A stretch of DNA of 64,000 nt from the NCBI RefSeq assembly GCF_010183535.1, contig NC_071328.1, positions 5,146,001 to 5,210,000 on the forward strand, in the 5' to 3' direction. The stretch is from Caenorhabditis remanei. Lineage: Eukaryota; Nematoda; Chromadorea; Rhabditida; Rhabditidae. The notes under the pieces were generated by a model, which was given only the letters and a program-made list of their open reading frames with translations, was not told the origin of the DNA and searched no databases. Position numbers and translations under genes: made by a program. Of the stretch, positions 1 to 12,329 are shown in pieces (positions within the stretch are counted from its first letter, which is position 1; each line of letters starts with the position of its first letter).

Positions 1-3000
1 GTTCCAACTTGGACAAGGAGATACCTCGAACTGTGAAATAAACTACCCAATCAATATCTCGAATACCGAGGTTACTGTAACCATCGGTGGTGGAGGTCAA
101 GCAATGATCGGATGTGTTTCGATTGTTGCTGTTTCTGCAGGGAATGGTGATCCAGTGGCACAAGGAACTCCGCTCTCTTTTAAGGATATTGAATCGTGTC
201 CAGAAGCAAATGAGTGCACGACAAAGGATTGTAATACTGTGAGTTGGCATTTTGAAACTTAGAATGGAAGTGTTTGGAGACGCGGCTTTCAAACGATCTG
301 TAAATTTGTTTATAGGTACTTTTGACTACGGGAGTCCATTTCTGCAGTCAAAACCCACTAAATGTCTCAGCGAGCCGAGTTATAAGCTCTCAAACTTCAC
401 ATGGTCAGGTTTTTTTTACATGGAATTCCAAATCGGCCGCATATACGCCATCGCGCGGTTTCCCTGTGCTCTTACTATTTGCCGATTCCATGTGAAAAAG
501 CTTGACCATATGAAGTTTGAGAGCTCATAACTCGGGTCGCAGAGACATTTAGCAGGTTTTGACTGCAGAAACGGACTCCCCGTGTTCGAAAGTACCTATA
601 AACAAATTTTTAGATCGTTTGAATGCTGCGTCTCCAAAGACTTCCCTTATTAAAGGAGCCGGACTTCAAATTCTAAAAATGTAACTAAACGAACAAATTT
701 TCAGGGAAGATGCCTGCTTCTAGAAGTTCCAACGTGTGACTGCTATGCCACAGGGAAGACCGGACCGAATTGTAGAGATCGTAAGCTTATTTTCATCTCA
801 AAAGTTCTCTTTTACTTTTGATTTCCAGCTGTGTCAACCATCCAACTCCGCAACAACGATGAAAATGACGAAGCTTCTGCGTATCTCCGGTACAAACCAT
901 GGCAACCAGATCAGCATATCACTCGGATCGCAATGGACTTCAAATTCTCGGATTCTGATGCGAAAGAAGGAATTCTGGTGTATGGAGAGACGAATTTGTT
1001 GAAAATATTCAAGATCTACGTGGTAGGAATCAAGGGAAAAGTGATGCTTGGCAGTGAGAATGTGATGGATTTCGAATTGAAAGAAGACCATTCAGAGTGA
1101 GTTTTTTTCTCATGGGCGGAACCTAAACCCTAAATATTCCAAATTTCAGTTTCCACAGCATAATAGTCCGTCTAGGAGATGGACTATTCAACATGTATGT
1201 TGACACGAACATAATCCGTCGGCAGTTCAATGAGACCCTCTACTTCACAACTCTTCAATTCGGTGCTCCCATTCCAACTGATGTTTCGGAAGTTGGAGTT
1301 ACAGCGTGTATAAGAAATGTTTATGTAGATCATAATGACATCATTAATTTGATTTCAACGATGAATGATTCTAGGGTGAGTCTTCTGTCCTATAAAACTC
1401 TGCAATGTGGTGATCAGACGCTACAGTAGGGGCCTAGAAAACCTTCATCGAAAATCTAGACTACCTCTCCATCTCTTTCTTTCTTCCAGGTTACTGCCTC
1501 CAAAATCCGCCCATGTGTCAATGAAGATCTGACGGTATTCCAAGGACCTCAACTCTTCTCTCCGGATCCTGTTGTGGTGAGTATCTTCAGTTTATCAAAA
1601 AGCTAAAGTCTGGTCTTCAGATGATCACTAACGATCCAGAATCCGACGGAGGAAGACCAGAAGACGGAGATTTCGAGACGAACACGGCGAATCTGTTTCC
1701 AATTCCAGGAAATAAGAAGAGTGAGTCAAAAAAGATACTGGGAACTCAGGATTCCGATAAATGGAAAATCTGAAAGCCCAGATGAACAGTTCAAATCCAA
1801 TCGAACCCTGTTACAGAACCCCGCCCACTCCCAGCCACCAGTTGCGAGAAAGCCAACGCCTACATGTGTCAGAATGGTGCTGGATGCAAAAAAGAAAGCG
1901 ACACAGAGTTCACGTGTTTCTGTAGAGACGGATACATTGGAAAGTTCTGTCAATTCAGTGAGTTTTCATTCTTGTTTTTTGTAATCTGTATGGTGTCCGA
2001 GAAGACTACACGGTGGGAATAATTCGCGTGGAAAAACCCTTCCACCTAGGGTTCTTTTGAATCAGGAGAACCGGAACTTAGAGCCATTTTCAGCATATGC
2101 TTCAATGATGAACGGTTCTTAGAATTTTCTGAAGTGTCAGAATCTCAAGCAAAAAATATGACTTCACTTCAGTTAATTGGTACCGCTGAATCTGATCTCA
2201 ACAATAATATTGACTTCTAACAAAATCCTTATTCCAGCCACTCTCCCCCGATCATGTGCTGAAGCTCGAGACTTCTTGAAACTTCCTAACGGTCCCACTT
2301 GGGTTGATGTTGACGGAAATCGGAAACTAGATCCCTCGGTGACTTTGTGTATAAATGGAGAGTAAGTTTATTTGGCTTAAACTGTTCTGCAAAAGGGATG
2401 TAACTTAATTTCAGAACTCAAATCCCACACGACATGGAACCATCGAATGTCGTCAGAGATGCTGGATTCCAAAATCATTCGATGTTTGTCTTGAGTTACA
2501 GAGATTTCAATGTGAGTTATCAGTGAAAAACTGGAAAATTGAAATTCTCTCTTGCTAAGGTTAAATAATCATTGTGCGAATATGTCAACATTGTCTTCTG
2601 GTTTGTACATGTTGTATTGCGAAAATAGGATCTGGGCTAATAAGATTTGGCCTGTTGACTAACTAGAACTTATAACTCTTCTACACCTAAAAGCCAATTC
2701 ATTCCAATTTCAGACTTGGCAACTCGCGAAGTACATCAAAAACTCTGGCAGTTGCTCTCAAAATATAAATTATCGTTGTAACAAAGCTCCACTGAATTTC
2801 AAGGAAGGAAAGACATGGTTCAAGAGTGTCTCAAATTCAACAAAGAAAATCAGACAGATAGGAATTCTGGAGAATTCATGTCCTTGTTTGGATCACGGAT
2901 GTCAGTCAGGAGGTAGGTGAGAAACTTGACGTTAATTCATCAGAAACAGTAAATTCAGTAGAAACTAATAAAAATTCAGTAGAAACTAATAAAAATTAAG

Positions 3001-6000
3001 GAGTATACACAAGATTCGGACATTTTGAGAAAAATGGAGAGCGGTCGGACGATGTTACGGACCGTAAGATTAAGGGTCCCCCGGGCGTTTTTAGTTATTT
3101 GTTTATTTTAGTTTCAGTTGGGAAACTTTGCGAAATTTCAAAAAGTTTTCCGGAAACTGTTCAATTGTTTTTCCAGATAAATGTAACTGTGATTCCGGAG
3201 CAATTGCTGAAGATAATGGAGACCTCATTGGAAAACAGGCAGGAATTTCTGAAGTTGTTACACTTTTCGACGAGGCTGATGTGAGGGCGGAGATGACGAT
3301 TTCTGATTTGAAATGCTCGGGATACGGTAGGATTCACTAGTTTCTAAGAAAATTATGACAGAAATTCGAACTTTCCAGAAAATGAAAAGCCGATTAGATT
3401 CACGGAGAGGACCGAGTTGAAGGTATGTTTGGGCAACTTAAGTTTTAGTGAAAAAGTGTTGAGCATTTGACGAGCTTGAGCTTTTGATAACGGTAGCTAC
3501 AGAATAATAACACCTGTTACGGTAACTACAGTATCTTTATACAAAAATCTAACTCCCAGGTATCTGACTGGTCTGGAGAATCTGTTGACTTCCAATTCCG
3601 TACATCTGATACCCCGGCGACATTGGTGACTGTTCGTGGGAACTATGGAGAGAAAATAATCGGAGTATCACTTCTCGATGGGCATACTGTACAGATCAAT
3701 AACTTTGAGGCGGTGAAAATTATTGAATCACAGAATAAGTAGGTTAAAATTTTTGAAGTTAGAGAGATGAAAGCGAGAAGATAGTTAATCTCAATCAAGC
3801 GCGGTTCCAAGAAACTATTTTCCAGACTAAATGACAGTAACTGGCATCACATTCTCATCGAACTATCAGATGGAGAGATCCGGGTTACTGTAGATGCTGC
3901 GCATGTCCTGATGAGTATTATGGATAATGCAGTGCTGGAAGGAAGTGTGGTTTTGGGAGAAGAGGGAAGGTGAGTTGGCGAGAATTTGAAATTTTGAAAA
4001 TTAAGTTTTCAATTGTTTAGCGGTTTGATTGGGTGCGTGAGGAATGTGTTGGTCAACGATGAATCCGTGGATTTGTATGAAGTGGTGAAGAATTCGGAGA
4101 AGAAAGGTGAGTAGCAAAATGTAGAAAGTGCGCCATTTTGAAGAGAAAGAGAAACAGACGACTAGACACTCTAGCTGTCTGTGTTTCCTTAAAGTCGATA
4201 GACCCAGGCTATTATAGAGTTTCACTGTTTGCGTTTCCCTACCTATGCTCCCTCTCTAGAGAGACGATTAGACCTTCTAGCTGTCTGCCTCTATCTCGCT
4301 CTCAAGCGATCTCCTACTCAACAATTGCCGTTAGAGCACATATGCCACAGTAACTTATTTTCTAAAACTCTAAAGTCCTCAATTTCCAGGAATCTCCGAA
4401 ACTTGCGACACCCGTTGCACTCCAGATTTCTGTCAAAACGGTGCCAAGTGCTACGAAGACTTCTTGACAGGAATGCCTTACTGTAGATGTGCATTCCCTG
4501 ATGTTCACTCTGGATTGAACTGTGAAATAGACATAAATTCAAACTCCTCCGTCTCGTTCCATGGCGGATTTTTGAAATTCGAAGATGTGGAAGACGTGTT
4601 GACGTCGTCGATTTATTTCAGTTTTAGGTCGGATAAAACTCACGCGTTGCTGTTTTTCGCTCACGATCAGAACAACAACTTCTTGCAGGTAAAGCTTGTA
4701 ATAAAAATGATTTTATGACAGTTCTATCATATGAGAGGGTGCCAGACGACGAGACAACCTCGTCGTCTGCGTCTTTCTTTGATGAAATTGTCAGCAGTGG
4801 GCGACTTCCGTAAATCTTCTCTATTTTTTTCATAATCTTTAATTGCTTTCCAGGTCCATCTATCCGAAGAAGTCAATGTCACCCTAACCCTCAACAACTT
4901 GGACATTGTCTCCCAATGTACCGTCCGTGCCCAACCCGGAACAGAGTTTGGAGATATGAGATGGATTCAAGTAGCAATTAGTCATGATTCGAAATCCTCT
5001 CAATTGCAAGTCGATGACGCAGCGTGCACTATTAGAACAGTAAGTTCCAGATGTTCCAAAAATTAAAAACAAAAATATGAATTCTAGAGCCGTATCCTAG
5101 CCCAATACCCGATTAATCGACTACTTGATGTCTACAATTCTGAAATCATTCGAATGCCAGTCGGCTTTGCAGCTCCAATGAATCCAGACCCATACACTTT
5201 CACTTTTGTCGGAAACGTCGATGTCGGATCGAAAACGAATGGTAAGTGGGGGTCATGCTCGCAGCGTGGTAGCAAAGGTGAAGCTGCGAGCTCACTGAGT
5301 TTTTGCATAGTACTCACTGCGAGTTTGCAGCAAACTCGCTATGCTCTTTCTCACTCCTAGCGCACGGTATTGTTTTATGTCATTGGTGCTAGGTGTCCCT
5401 GCGTGCTTGCAAACTTTTGTAGCGATTTTTCTCCTTGTCTTCCTAATTCTCACTGCGAGTTCTCTACGACACATGTTTTGCTGTAAACTCACTACTTCAT
5501 CTCGCTGCGAGCTCCCAACGAGTTGTGTATTATTCACTATGAACTTTTCACGCGCTTGCCAGTTCTTCATCATGTGCTCACTAAATGACATGTTCTTGGA
5601 GATCTCACACACTGACTGCTCACTGCGAGCTCATAATACCCATGAGACGTGTTCGCTGCGAACTCACTTTTCAATCATTGACTTTTCCAGACGGTTCTTT
5701 CCTGCTCGCTCCAAAATACGAATCCCCGATCCCCCGTTTCTATGGTTGTCTTCGAGGACTTCAGATCAACCGAAAATTGATCGACATGAGAGCGAAAACT
5801 GAGAGTTTGGAGACAAGTGAGATGTACAAAGCTTATGGACCAGGTTAGTTGATAACTACTGTAGCTACAGTAATCCTCTTTTTTGCAGTTCAAGTAAAAT
5901 CTGGATGCGAGACTGGTTGCTCGTCGATTACCTGCTCAAACGGAGGTCATTGTTCCGTCGCATGGACGAACACTGATCCAACAGCAGTCAAAACGACGTG

Positions 6001-8354
6001 TGACTGTTCGAGAACTAGTTATTTGGGTTCCACGTGCTCACTGGATGAAGGAATTCATTTGGAGAAGAATGGATTCATCGAATTCGATATTTCAAAAGAG
6101 ATGAAGATGTACTTGTTTGATAATGGCCAGAAAATTCCACAACTTTTGAAATTTGCATTTTCATCTGGAGTGGTTGAAGAGCTGGATGATAAGGCGGTGT
6201 TGGCGTCAGTGATTTTCAAGGATAAAAGGTGAGAGAGAAATAGTAAAGACGCAGACAGTGAGGCAGTCTTACTGTCTGCGCCTACTATCAAGACTTTGAA
6301 TTTCAGAAAACTTGAAATCGAAATCAACCCGAATAGAACCATCAATGTGGCTATCACCTATGAAAATGGAAAATCAGATATTCTTAACTTCGTCGGGGAT
6401 TTCTTAGATGGCTATCGACATTTCGTGGTTGTTCAGACCAATCAAGGAAGCGCCACTGCTGTTATGGTAGGTTCACGCTTCGAGTTCACTAGGGGGTCAC
6501 TGCGAGTTCTCTGACAACTCACGGCGAGTCTTGTAGCAAGTCGCAGCGTGCTCACTACATATCTTTTTTACTCACTGCGAACTCACTTTGTGTTCATTAT
6601 AAGCTCACTGCAGCTGCGAGCTCCATACCTACTCACTGCGAACTATTCAACTCTAAAACTTCCAGATTGACTCACTGCGTCAAGACTTCGAATACCGTGA
6701 CTATGAGCGAAATATCGACATGTTCAGCGCAGCGCTCATCAAGATTGGAGATCAATCTTCGGAAACCGAGGGTTACAACAAATTTGGGTTTGAAGGGTGT
6801 ATTTCGAGTGAGTATTTTCTTCTTTATCGTTGACCTATTTTCACTTTTCCGCCAGATTTCCTCGTGGACTATCAACGTGGCTCCTCTCTAACCTTCCAAC
6901 CCATCTCCTACTTTGCCAATCCCTCTCATCACTACCATAAACTAATCGAATCGGATAAAGTGACACTTGGCGGATGTGCTGAATTCGAAGTTCCAAATTC
7001 TCTCCCAGTCTATCAGAATCGTGTCAAGTTTCCAATTTGGGAAACCGATTTCAAGAGATTCATCTATCACGGTGAAATTGAGAATTCTGATTTCGGGGAT
7101 AATAATAACTGGTCAGATGAGGACAGTGGTTCATGTGAGTGTCAGGTACAATAGGATCTTACTGTAGATTTGAATATTTTCAGTGATGTGGGTCATCTTC
7201 ATCATTTTCGTGCTCCTCGTGATATTCCTGATCGTTTTCTGCATCTTTATGAAGTGCTGTCGCGAGAAGATTCATGCAAGTGAGTTTAAAGATAAAGGAA
7301 AGAAAGATTGAGTCTACAAATCTTTCAACGAGAGTTCGACCCCCCACACCCCTCCGTTTATTTTTATTTTCCAATAATATTTTTACAGGAGACGACGGGT
7401 ATCATCATGATGAAGACCTTCCTCTCCATATGGCTCCCACTATTTTGAGACAACCGCAACCTAGTCCGCCACGTAGGCTTGTCAATTTTTAACCGGAAAT
7501 TTCCCATCCTTGACTTTCAGCAATCACCAAATCCCTTGCCAGCAACTATCATGTGCCTAGTCCAAACGTCGACTTTTACAAGGTAAGAATCATTTTAAAT
7601 TATTGGCGCTGCCGGACGGGTGCGCGGCCGCGGTTTTCCTAGGCCGCGGCCGGGAGTGCCAACTGGTGACGCGTTAGTAGCCTTTGCGCATTTTCCATCA
7701 GGATGATCATCATACGCGCGCCACCAGCATCACTTCGTCCGGCATCTCCGGATATTTCACTGCTCAGGAAAACATATATGATGACGATGAGGAGGACGAT
7801 GGTGTCGGCGATGATTTGGTCGATGGAACGATTCGAGATGACAGTGACAACGATACGATTCGACATATTGATGATGAAGGGCAGGATGAGGATGGAATGG
7901 TTATTGTGTGAGTTGCTTTTGTCGGAATCTATTGATAATAAGTTTTTTTAATCAGGACGACAAACTGGATTGAATTAGTATGCCTAGGTTTTTTTTTACC
8001 AATTTGGGTCTCGCTACGAAATCCGTACTTTTCCGGCGGGACCTGCTAATCTCGAAACCCAGTCATGATTATACTCTTTTGAACCGTCTTGCCACGCTGA
8101 TTTTGAAAATTACAGTCATTTGTTATTCTTGTCATAACGAAGACGCTTACAATTAAATTCGCTATTCCAGCTCCCGTCCCACACAAGTCAGCCACCTCCC
8201 TCAACGAGTCTCCTCATTCCGTACGGGTGATCCAACTGCTCCAAAAGATAGTCCATTGTACTCATCACCTCGACAACCACCGTATCCAGTTCACGTGAAT
8301 TCACCAGTCCCTCCACCAAGAATGGCAAATACTTCTCAAGTCAGCTCAATTTGA
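1..8354 (+). CDS. itx-1: Neurexin IV/Caspr-like receptor, 3' part (partial at 5' end)
   Basis: Multi-exon gene already open at base 1; exons read include 1-238, 705-780, 829-1096, 1150-1375, 1490-1576, 1621-1720, 1790-1957 and 2238-2361, then on to the stop at 8352-8354. In order it encodes EGF-like modules (about 200-780 and 1840-1957, six-Cys spacing), laminin-G domains, a fibrinogen-like segment (2238-2920, motif GPTWVDVDG), LamG, EGF (4400-4530), LamG, EGF (5905-6040) and LamG. One membrane helix follows at 7183-7255 (VMWVIFIIFVLLVIFLIVFC), then a cytoplasmic tail rich in Asp/Glu and Pro. This domain order is that of neurexin IV/Caspr adhesion receptors at cell junctions. C. elegans has two such genes, itx-1 and nlr-1; I chose itx-1 because, from memory, it lies near pop-1. 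Several introns hold repeats (see separate entries). Confidence 0.78.
265..646. repeat. Foldback (MITE-like) element in an itx-1 intron
   Basis: Two arms of about 150 bp (265-420 and 490-646) are near-perfect reverse complements. For example GTTTGGAGACGC at 270-282 pairs with GCGTCTCCAAAGAC at 628-642, and TTTGTTTATAGGTACTTT pairs with its complement near 590. A central loop of about 70 bp is unrelated. The element fills most of one intron and leaves the flanking EGF exons intact. No clear target-site duplication or superfamily was found. Confidence 0.8.
5250..5690. repeat. Degenerate CTCACTGCGAGCT repeats in itx-1 intron
   Basis: Loose tandem copies of CACTGCGAGCTC / CTGCGAACTCAC fill this intron. 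The same motif fills the intron at 6470-6660 and reappears, partly reversed, at 8590-8790 downstream of the gene. Long open frames here read through the repeat into the exon and are not separate genes. Confidence 0.65.
6465..6662. repeat. Second block of CTGCGAGCTC repeats in itx-1 intron
   Basis: The same degenerate motif (CACTGCGAGTTC, CTGCGAACTCAC, CTGCGAGCTCC) as in the intron at 5250-5690, between two LamG-coding exons. Confidence 0.55.
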
Positions 8355-9199
8355 TGTGCCTTTTCAATTATGATTCTTCACTTTTTTCTCGAAATCACCT
8401 CCCCCCGAATAACGTGTATTTTTCGCTAAACCTATTACTTTTTTTTACTTAATTTTCTTTTAACTTATTAGATTTTTTTGCTAACAAATTCATATCAAAT
8501 TAATATTTTAAAAAATGATGAAATTTCTGTTTTTATTTAGTTGGAATTAGTGGTCAAGGGATTGCGTTTGCAGCTTACACATAGTGAACTTCCAGTTAGT
8601 AAGGAAGCTGTGAGTACGCAGTGAGCTCGAGACGAGTATGCTAACATGGAATCAACATGGAATAAGCAACGACACTAAAAGTATGCAGTGACTTCACTGA
8701 ACTCACGGCGATGACGCAATGCGCACTACGTCAGAGCTCAGTGATATCGCATTGAGCCCACGGTGAGTATTCAGTAAGCGTTTTGAGTCATTTCGCAACT
8801 ACAACGTTTCGCAACCAAAGAACTAGCAATAGTTCAACCAAGTTTTGTCAAAAACGGGTCAAGTACCTTTTTCTTCTATTTATTTCTTTCAAAATCTTAC
8901 CAGATCCTTTGGTACACTCAACATTTTCAACTGACCCAAGTATGCAAATACGTTCTCGTTGCGACACGTCGTAGTTGCGAAGTGTCGCAGTAGCGGAACC
9001 TACTTTAGTTGCAAAATGTCGCAGATGCGAAACGTCGAAGTTGTGAAATGTCGCGGAGCCGCAAAGTCAAGAGGTCTACGGAAAATATCCGATTCTGAGC
9101 ACGTGAACTCAAATTTTTTTTGGATTATTTATCAGTTTCGAAAATCTCCGAAATTCTCATTATTACCAGACATATTGATGAAAATTTCTCACCACAAAA
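8355..9199. other. Intergenic: itx-1 3' UTR and low-order repeats
   Basis: No gene seen. AT-rich 3' UTR to about 8540. Then degenerate GTGAGCTC/CACGGTGAGTA repeats (8590-8790) and a short array of about 15-bp GTTGCGAAATGTCGCAG-like units at 8955-9070. Confidence 0.5.
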
Positions 9200-10463
9200 A
9201 TGGCAATTGACTCGCTTGGTTTATTCGCAATTCTTCTGATTTTTTCCTCGTTTTGGATTACGGTATGTGGCGGAAAGAAGAAAAAGAAAGCAGGGCCAAA
9301 ACCGACACAACCACCGGGGAAATCGACGGAAACAGCAGTTCCATTGAATACTCCAGAGAAGACTCCAGAGAAGACTCCAGAGAAGAAGAAAGAACAGACG
9401 GATACATTAAAGTCTTTGGATAAATCGAAGAAATCTGGAACGGAAGGAGAGAAAAAAGAAGAGAAAAAGGAAGAGAGTGAAATGAAAAAAGAAGAAGAAA
9501 AGAAGGAAGAAGAAGAAGAGAAAAAAGAGGAAAGTGAGATGAAAAAAGAGAGTGAAATGACGAAAAATATGAGTAAAGTGGATGATAAGAAGGTTGAAGA
9601 CAAGAAAAAAGAGGAGAAGAAGGAAGAGGAAAAAGAAGAAAAGAAAGAAGAGAAAAAACCAGAAGAGAAGAAGATGTCGGCTGAAAAAGAGAAAGAGAAA
9701 AAGGAGGAAAAGAAGTCGCCTGAAAAGGAAAAAGAAAAGAAAGCGGAGGAGAAAATGGAAAACGACGGTGGCAACGAGAAACCTCACGGTGAGCTTTTCA
9801 GGGTCGACTTCCCCCTTATCACCACTCTCTGCGCTTTTGTCATTTGAGCTCGCCTGGCGTAATCGGTTACTGTTTTGTCTGCCGCAATGGAGGTCACGGG
9901 TTCGACTCCCACCCGAACTGAAAATGTTTTTGTTGCTTTTCTTTTTGACCCAAATATACCAACACCGTAATTTCAGTCTCCGCCGACCCCGTGGGCCCTC
10001 TTCTCTTCAAAGCGGATCAATCCTCCCAATCGAAAGTTGTATTGAAAAACATTCATGACAAGAAGATTATGTTCAAGATCAAGTTATCGGATAATGTTTC
10101 ATTTCAGTAAGTTCCTCATTTAATTGACTGATTTTCATCGTGAATTTCAGAGTTAACCCAGTATTCGGAGTGTTGGAGCCAGGGAAAACAGTTGACGTGG
10201 CAGTTACACATCGGAAGTCAACGCCGAAAGAAGGAAAATTGGTTATAGTGAATACAGTGGTAAGGAATACATTTTGTTGGATATGCGCTTTCTCGATATC
10301 AGACGACGCAGACAACGAGACACTCTCGTCGTCTAGGTCTCTTTTGTAGATCACGATTCTATACTTCCAGCTAATCGGCGACGAGAAAAAGGTGGCGGAA
10401 CTTTTCAAGACAGTTACCAAACCGACTGGAGGAGCGCTAACAGTCAAATGGAGTGCTAAATGA
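9200..10463 (+). CDS. MSP-domain protein with Lys/Glu-rich spacer
   Basis: Exons 9200-9788, 9977-10106, 10151-10259 and 10371-10463, joined with consistent phase, give 306 residues. Residues 4-23 form a hydrophobic segment (SLGLFAILLIFSSFWITVCG), either a signal peptide or a membrane anchor. Residues 25-190 are almost only K, E, P, S and M, with TPEK repeats and EEKKEE runs. The last roughly 110 residues match the major sperm protein (VAP-like) immunoglobulin fold: PVGPLLFKA, then the motif VNPVFGVLEPGKTVDVAVTH and a closing beta strand. AATAAA lies at 10477-10482. MSP domains bind partner proteins or form filaments in nematode sperm; the spacer suggests a tethered MSP domain, which is inference. 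Intron 1 contains a tRNA-like sequence. Confidence 0.85.
9848..9921 (+). repeat. tRNA-like sequence in intron 1 of the MSP-domain gene
   Basis: An A-box-like stretch (TGGCGTAATCGG) is followed about 40 bp later by a B box (GGGTTCGACTCC). Acceptor and T-arm pairing are poor, so this is called tRNA-like and not a functional tRNA gene. Confidence 0.5.
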
Positions 10464-10597
10464 ACCAAATGTTTTGAATAAAGTTATCGAATTTGAAGGA
10501 AACTTTTAATAACTGATTCTACATTATTATCATTATTAATTGTACAAAAAATCTGAAAAACACCCGCTGAGGAAACCAAAATCTCAAAAAAAAATTA

Positions 10598-12329
10598 TCA
10601 CGCTGGTGGCGCGAATCGGATATTTAAATCTTGATCATTGTCGTGTCCGAGATTTGCTCCGATATAGAGAGGATCGTAACCAGGCATTCCAACTACAACA
10701 CCCATTCCATTCCCCTCTTTATCATGGATTTTGGCAGAGGAGGAGAGTTGACCCTGTAAAAAGATTTGTTTTCATTGATTGGTTTTATTTGATCTACAAA
10801 ACAAATGCCTACCAGTTCCATCAGTTGTTCGTGAAGTGGCATTTTTTCTCTTCTCAACACCTCACTTTTCGCTCTGTGGTATTTTAGAAGTTGTCGTTCA
10901 CATTCGAATTCACTGCCCGTGAGACAGATCCTGGACAAAAAATTGGTTGAAAATGTTTAATTTTTTAATTAAAATTCATAAAACATAAATTTTCAGATTC
11001 AGCTCGTCAAGGCTGTATAATCATGCCTCGGTTTGAAGGTGGTTGGGTGTCGTAGTGAAAATACGGTATGTGCCTTTAAACTATAAAATCGCTGGGAAAC
11101 CCAAATTTTAAAACCTAGACATGATTATTCTTTTCTCAATGGTCATGAGTACGGAAAATTGGTTTATTTAGATTTTAATGCAAATCTGACGAAGACAAAG
11201 TTTTTCTCTAAATCCGGCAAAAAACCAAAGTTATTGAATTTAGCTCGCCAAGACCACTAAAACGAGTATGATCATGTTTTAGTTTGGAACAGGGCTGGGC
11301 AAATTATTTGACCACGTTTTCAAGTTGAAATTTGGAAATTGTTTTGAGTTTAAAAGACAGCTATAGTAATTCTTTTTCGGTTTTGATGCTCAAAAGTAGT
11401 TTAAAACTTTATATATCATTGAAAACACTCGAAAAATGACTTGGCCTTGCAAATTTTTCGAATCATTCGGAATTCCGGGTTTTTTTTGTCATTCCGGTTC
11501 CGGATTCCGGATTCCGGAAACTGAAAAATGGCATTCCGTACAACTCTGTTGGTCACCCTATATAAGAATTGGTAATTAAAAACTGCCGAAAAAGTTTTGA
11601 ATAGATTGGTCAACTTTCACCAAAGATATCAAACATTCAAAATAAGAATTCAAATATTTTGCCCAGCCCTGGTTTGGAAGTGGTTGGGTGTCATAGCTAA
11701 AACCAGAATTCAAAGGTGCATACCGTAACCTCGTAATGGAATCAACATTGGGGGTGAGTATACTCATTCGAAAGGTATCGATAAAAGAAAGAAAACTAAC
11801 ATTTTCGCTCTATGCAATACACTTTCCGGTGATTCCTCGTGAGCTCGAGTGTCAATTCCCTTCTCGAATACTCTGAAATCATAAAAATCTTTCAAATTTC
11901 CTTCTTCTCTCCACGCACTTCTGATTAACAAAATGTAAATTAATCGGATCCATATTTGGAATCGGGAGATAGATTCCGTTGATCTCCTTCCGATTATTCA
12001 CAAATAAACCATCTGTATCCAGAAGACGTGTCTCATCCGGAAGTCCGAAGCTTGCTCCAGCAGACATCTCGTTTTCAGAATAGTGATAGAAGGCTTTGGG
12101 TACTGTCAGCTTTTGACCGTCAACTGGAATCTGGAAGAAACATTTTTCTTTATTTTTCCCATTAGAAAACAGATAACCTACTTGTAAATAAGGTCTTGCT
12201 CCATAATTCTGTCCATGCTCTATCGTTCCAATCGAAAATTTCAAATCGTCATCCTCCTGTTTCCGTCTATCCACAATTCCGGCAGTTATAGAAACAATAA
12301 AAAGTGAGAAAAAGAAAAGAAAATGCATG
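10598..12329 (-). CDS. Small predicted secreted protein, unknown family
   Basis: Five exons by splice sites and phase: 12329-12182, 12130-11919, 11872-11801, 10930-10813 and 10753-10598. The start is the ATG at 12329 because it begins a good signal peptide (MHFLFFFSLFIVSITAG); upstream in-frame codons lack one. The stretch 12181-12131 is a 51-base intron with GT/AG ends that stays in frame if retained. The fourth exon is Arg/Glu-rich and likely helical (ERQLLKYHRAKSEVLRREKM). The C-terminus ends in IRFAPPA. The 870-bp third intron carries a hAT-type MITE nested in older repeats. I do not recognise the family. Confidence 0.65.
11290..11671. mobile_element. hAT-type MITE with 8-bp target duplication
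   Basis: Terminal inverted repeats CAGGGCTGGGCAAA (11290-11303) and TTTGCCCAGCCCTG (11658-11671) are flanked by direct copies of GTTTGGAA at 11282-11289 and 11672-11679. CAGGG-type ends with an 8-bp duplication are the signature of hAT transposons. At 382 bp and without a reading frame it is non-autonomous. The interior has repeated ATTCCGG motifs. Confidence 0.85.

Noticed and set aside
5341..5802. 153-codon plus-strand frame
   Set aside because: It reads through an intronic repeat into an itx-1 exon in the wrong frame.
9163..9787. Minus-strand frames of almost only Phe, Ser and Leu
   Set aside because: They are the mirror image of the Lys/Glu-rich exon of the MSP-domain gene.
12131..12181. 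Coding use of the 51-base in-frame segment of the secreted-protein gene
   Set aside because: It has a clear GTAGGT donor and TTCTTCCAG acceptor and intron-like AT content, so it is treated as an intron despite staying open.
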